Origin: Deltaproteobacteria bacterium
GTDB lineage: Bacteria; Desulfobacterota; DSM-4660; Desulfatiglandales; HGW-15
Direction: 5' to 3'
Length of the DNA: 32,493 nt
NCBI GenBank assembly: GCA_016931115.1
Contig: JAFGFM010000045.1
Span: 1-32,493 of the forward strand
Shown here: one piece after another, positions 32,150-32,493 of the stretch
How positions within the stretch are numbered: position 1 is the first letter of the stretch
How the letters are laid out: every line of letters starts with the position of its first letter
Notes under the pieces: generated by a model
The model's input: the letters and a program-made list of their open reading frames with translations, nothing else
The model's database searches: none
Told to the model about the DNA's origin: nothing
Made by a program: the position numbers and the translations under genes

Positions 32150-32265
32150 TCACTTCATAGCACCCGTTTAACTGATGGTTCTGATGATTGGTAAAAATAG
32201 GATGATGATAGTAGGAAAGGGTCAATATTTGGGTAATAAAATTAACTTGATTAAACTTTTTACCT

Positions 32266-32295
32266 ACATCCCCTAGTTTCACATCCCCTAGTTTC
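32266..32295. repeat. Perfect 15-base tandem duplication
   Basis: ACATCCCCTAGTTTC occurs twice head to tail (32266-32280, 32281-32295) in otherwise featureless AT-rich DNA following the GNAT remnant, directly before a small open frame. Confidence 0.9.
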
Positions 32296-32298
32296 ATT

Positions 32299-32412
32299 AT
32301 GAGAGAAGAGGAAAAGCCCAATTGCAAAATTGAATTTGAGGTTGAGGCGCCAAAAAGAAAGTATTGGGCAACGACTAAAATAATCCGGGATGCTTTTGAA
32401 CTGTCAGTGTAA
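32299..32412 (+). CDS. Small hypothetical open frame
   Basis: A 37-codon frame with coding-like composition: MREEEKPNCKIEFEVEAPKR followed by KYWATTKIIRDAFELSV. I do not recognise it. There is no ribosome binding site, since the tandem duplication sits where one would be. It may be a remnant or a short hypothetical gene. A longer minus-strand frame over the same DNA looks less protein-like. Confidence 0.25.
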   Translation: MREEEKPNCKIEFEVEAPKRKYWATTKIIRDAFELSV

Positions 32413-32493
32413 CCCGGAATATAAATCAGTGCCAATTCCAAGGATATAATTCAGGGCATAAGGAGGTGTTAGAATAAGGCCACCCAATAATTC

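Noticed and set aside
32124-32441. A 105-codon minus-strand open frame
   Set aside because: It overlaps the end of the GNAT remnant and the tandem duplication, giving repeated VKLGD; it has no family features.
29072-32493. Genomic island integrated at tRNA-Ser
   Set aside because: I could not see a second copy of the tRNA 3' end or an integrase gene, so an att-bounded island is not supported.
1-32493. CRISPR array
   Set aside because: No regularly spaced direct repeats were seen; the repeats found are palindromes in single copies and one 15-base tandem pair.

Overview
This window looks like chromosomal DNA from an AT-leaning Gram-negative bacterium. The best guess is a deltaproteobacterium (Desulfobacterota), but this is inference. 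A proteobacterial-type RlmM and Uup, an exported Mn-type superoxide dismutase, an MJ1255-like glycosyltransferase, many intergenic palindromes of the kind scattered through sulfate-reducer genomes, and the mixed coding strands all fit. No 16S rRNA or other taxonomic marker is present.

Layout. (1) 1-3116 is accessory DNA: the 3' part of a group II intron whose reverse-transcriptase gene has been deleted, an AbiEi-type antitoxin without its toxin, small gene debris, an RlaP/YcgL-type nucleotidyltransferase and an orphan addiction-module antitoxin. (2) 3154-14010 is housekeeping: DnaJ facing a CbpM-like modulator, a tandem universal stress protein, glucokinase, a SlyD-type isomerase with a Cys-rich tail, the ABC-F protein Uup, the heme chaperone HemW, EF-4/LepA and a glycosyltransferase. 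(3) 14081-16490 holds an exported START-like protein translationally coupled to RlmM, then an exported phosphatase. (4) 16598-24157 is a long minus-strand run: an exported DUF4419 protein, a Phd-like antitoxin, an L,D-transpeptidase fused to a DUF1287 domain, diacylglycerol kinase, a membrane metallophosphoesterase, an AI-2E permease, an AAA/DUF4143 ATPase and an exported superoxide dismutase. Several of these serve the cell envelope. (5) 24337-29060 holds a ferric-reductase-like flavoprotein, YceI, a membrane protein, LhgO and TadA. (6) 29072-32493 begins with tRNA-Ser(CGA) and then becomes a gene graveyard: a GIY-YIG gene, an NYN-domain gene with an in-frame stop, a C-terminal piece of a REP-type (RAYT) transposase, a UPF0175/DUF3368 toxin-antitoxin pair whose toxin carries an in-frame stop, and a GNAT gene without its N-terminus.

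No complete new multi-gene system is visible. The most novel-looking items are a roughly 259-bp non-coding element with terminal inverted repeats and four short-loop hairpins (26546-26804), a TTGTAAA palindrome placed between the divergent superoxide dismutase and ferric-reductase-like genes with a related palindrome on the other side of the dismutase gene, the SH3-YkuD-DUF1287 fusion, and the cluster of single-lesion pseudogenes after the tRNA. At least six distinct palindromic repeat types occupy the intergenic spaces.
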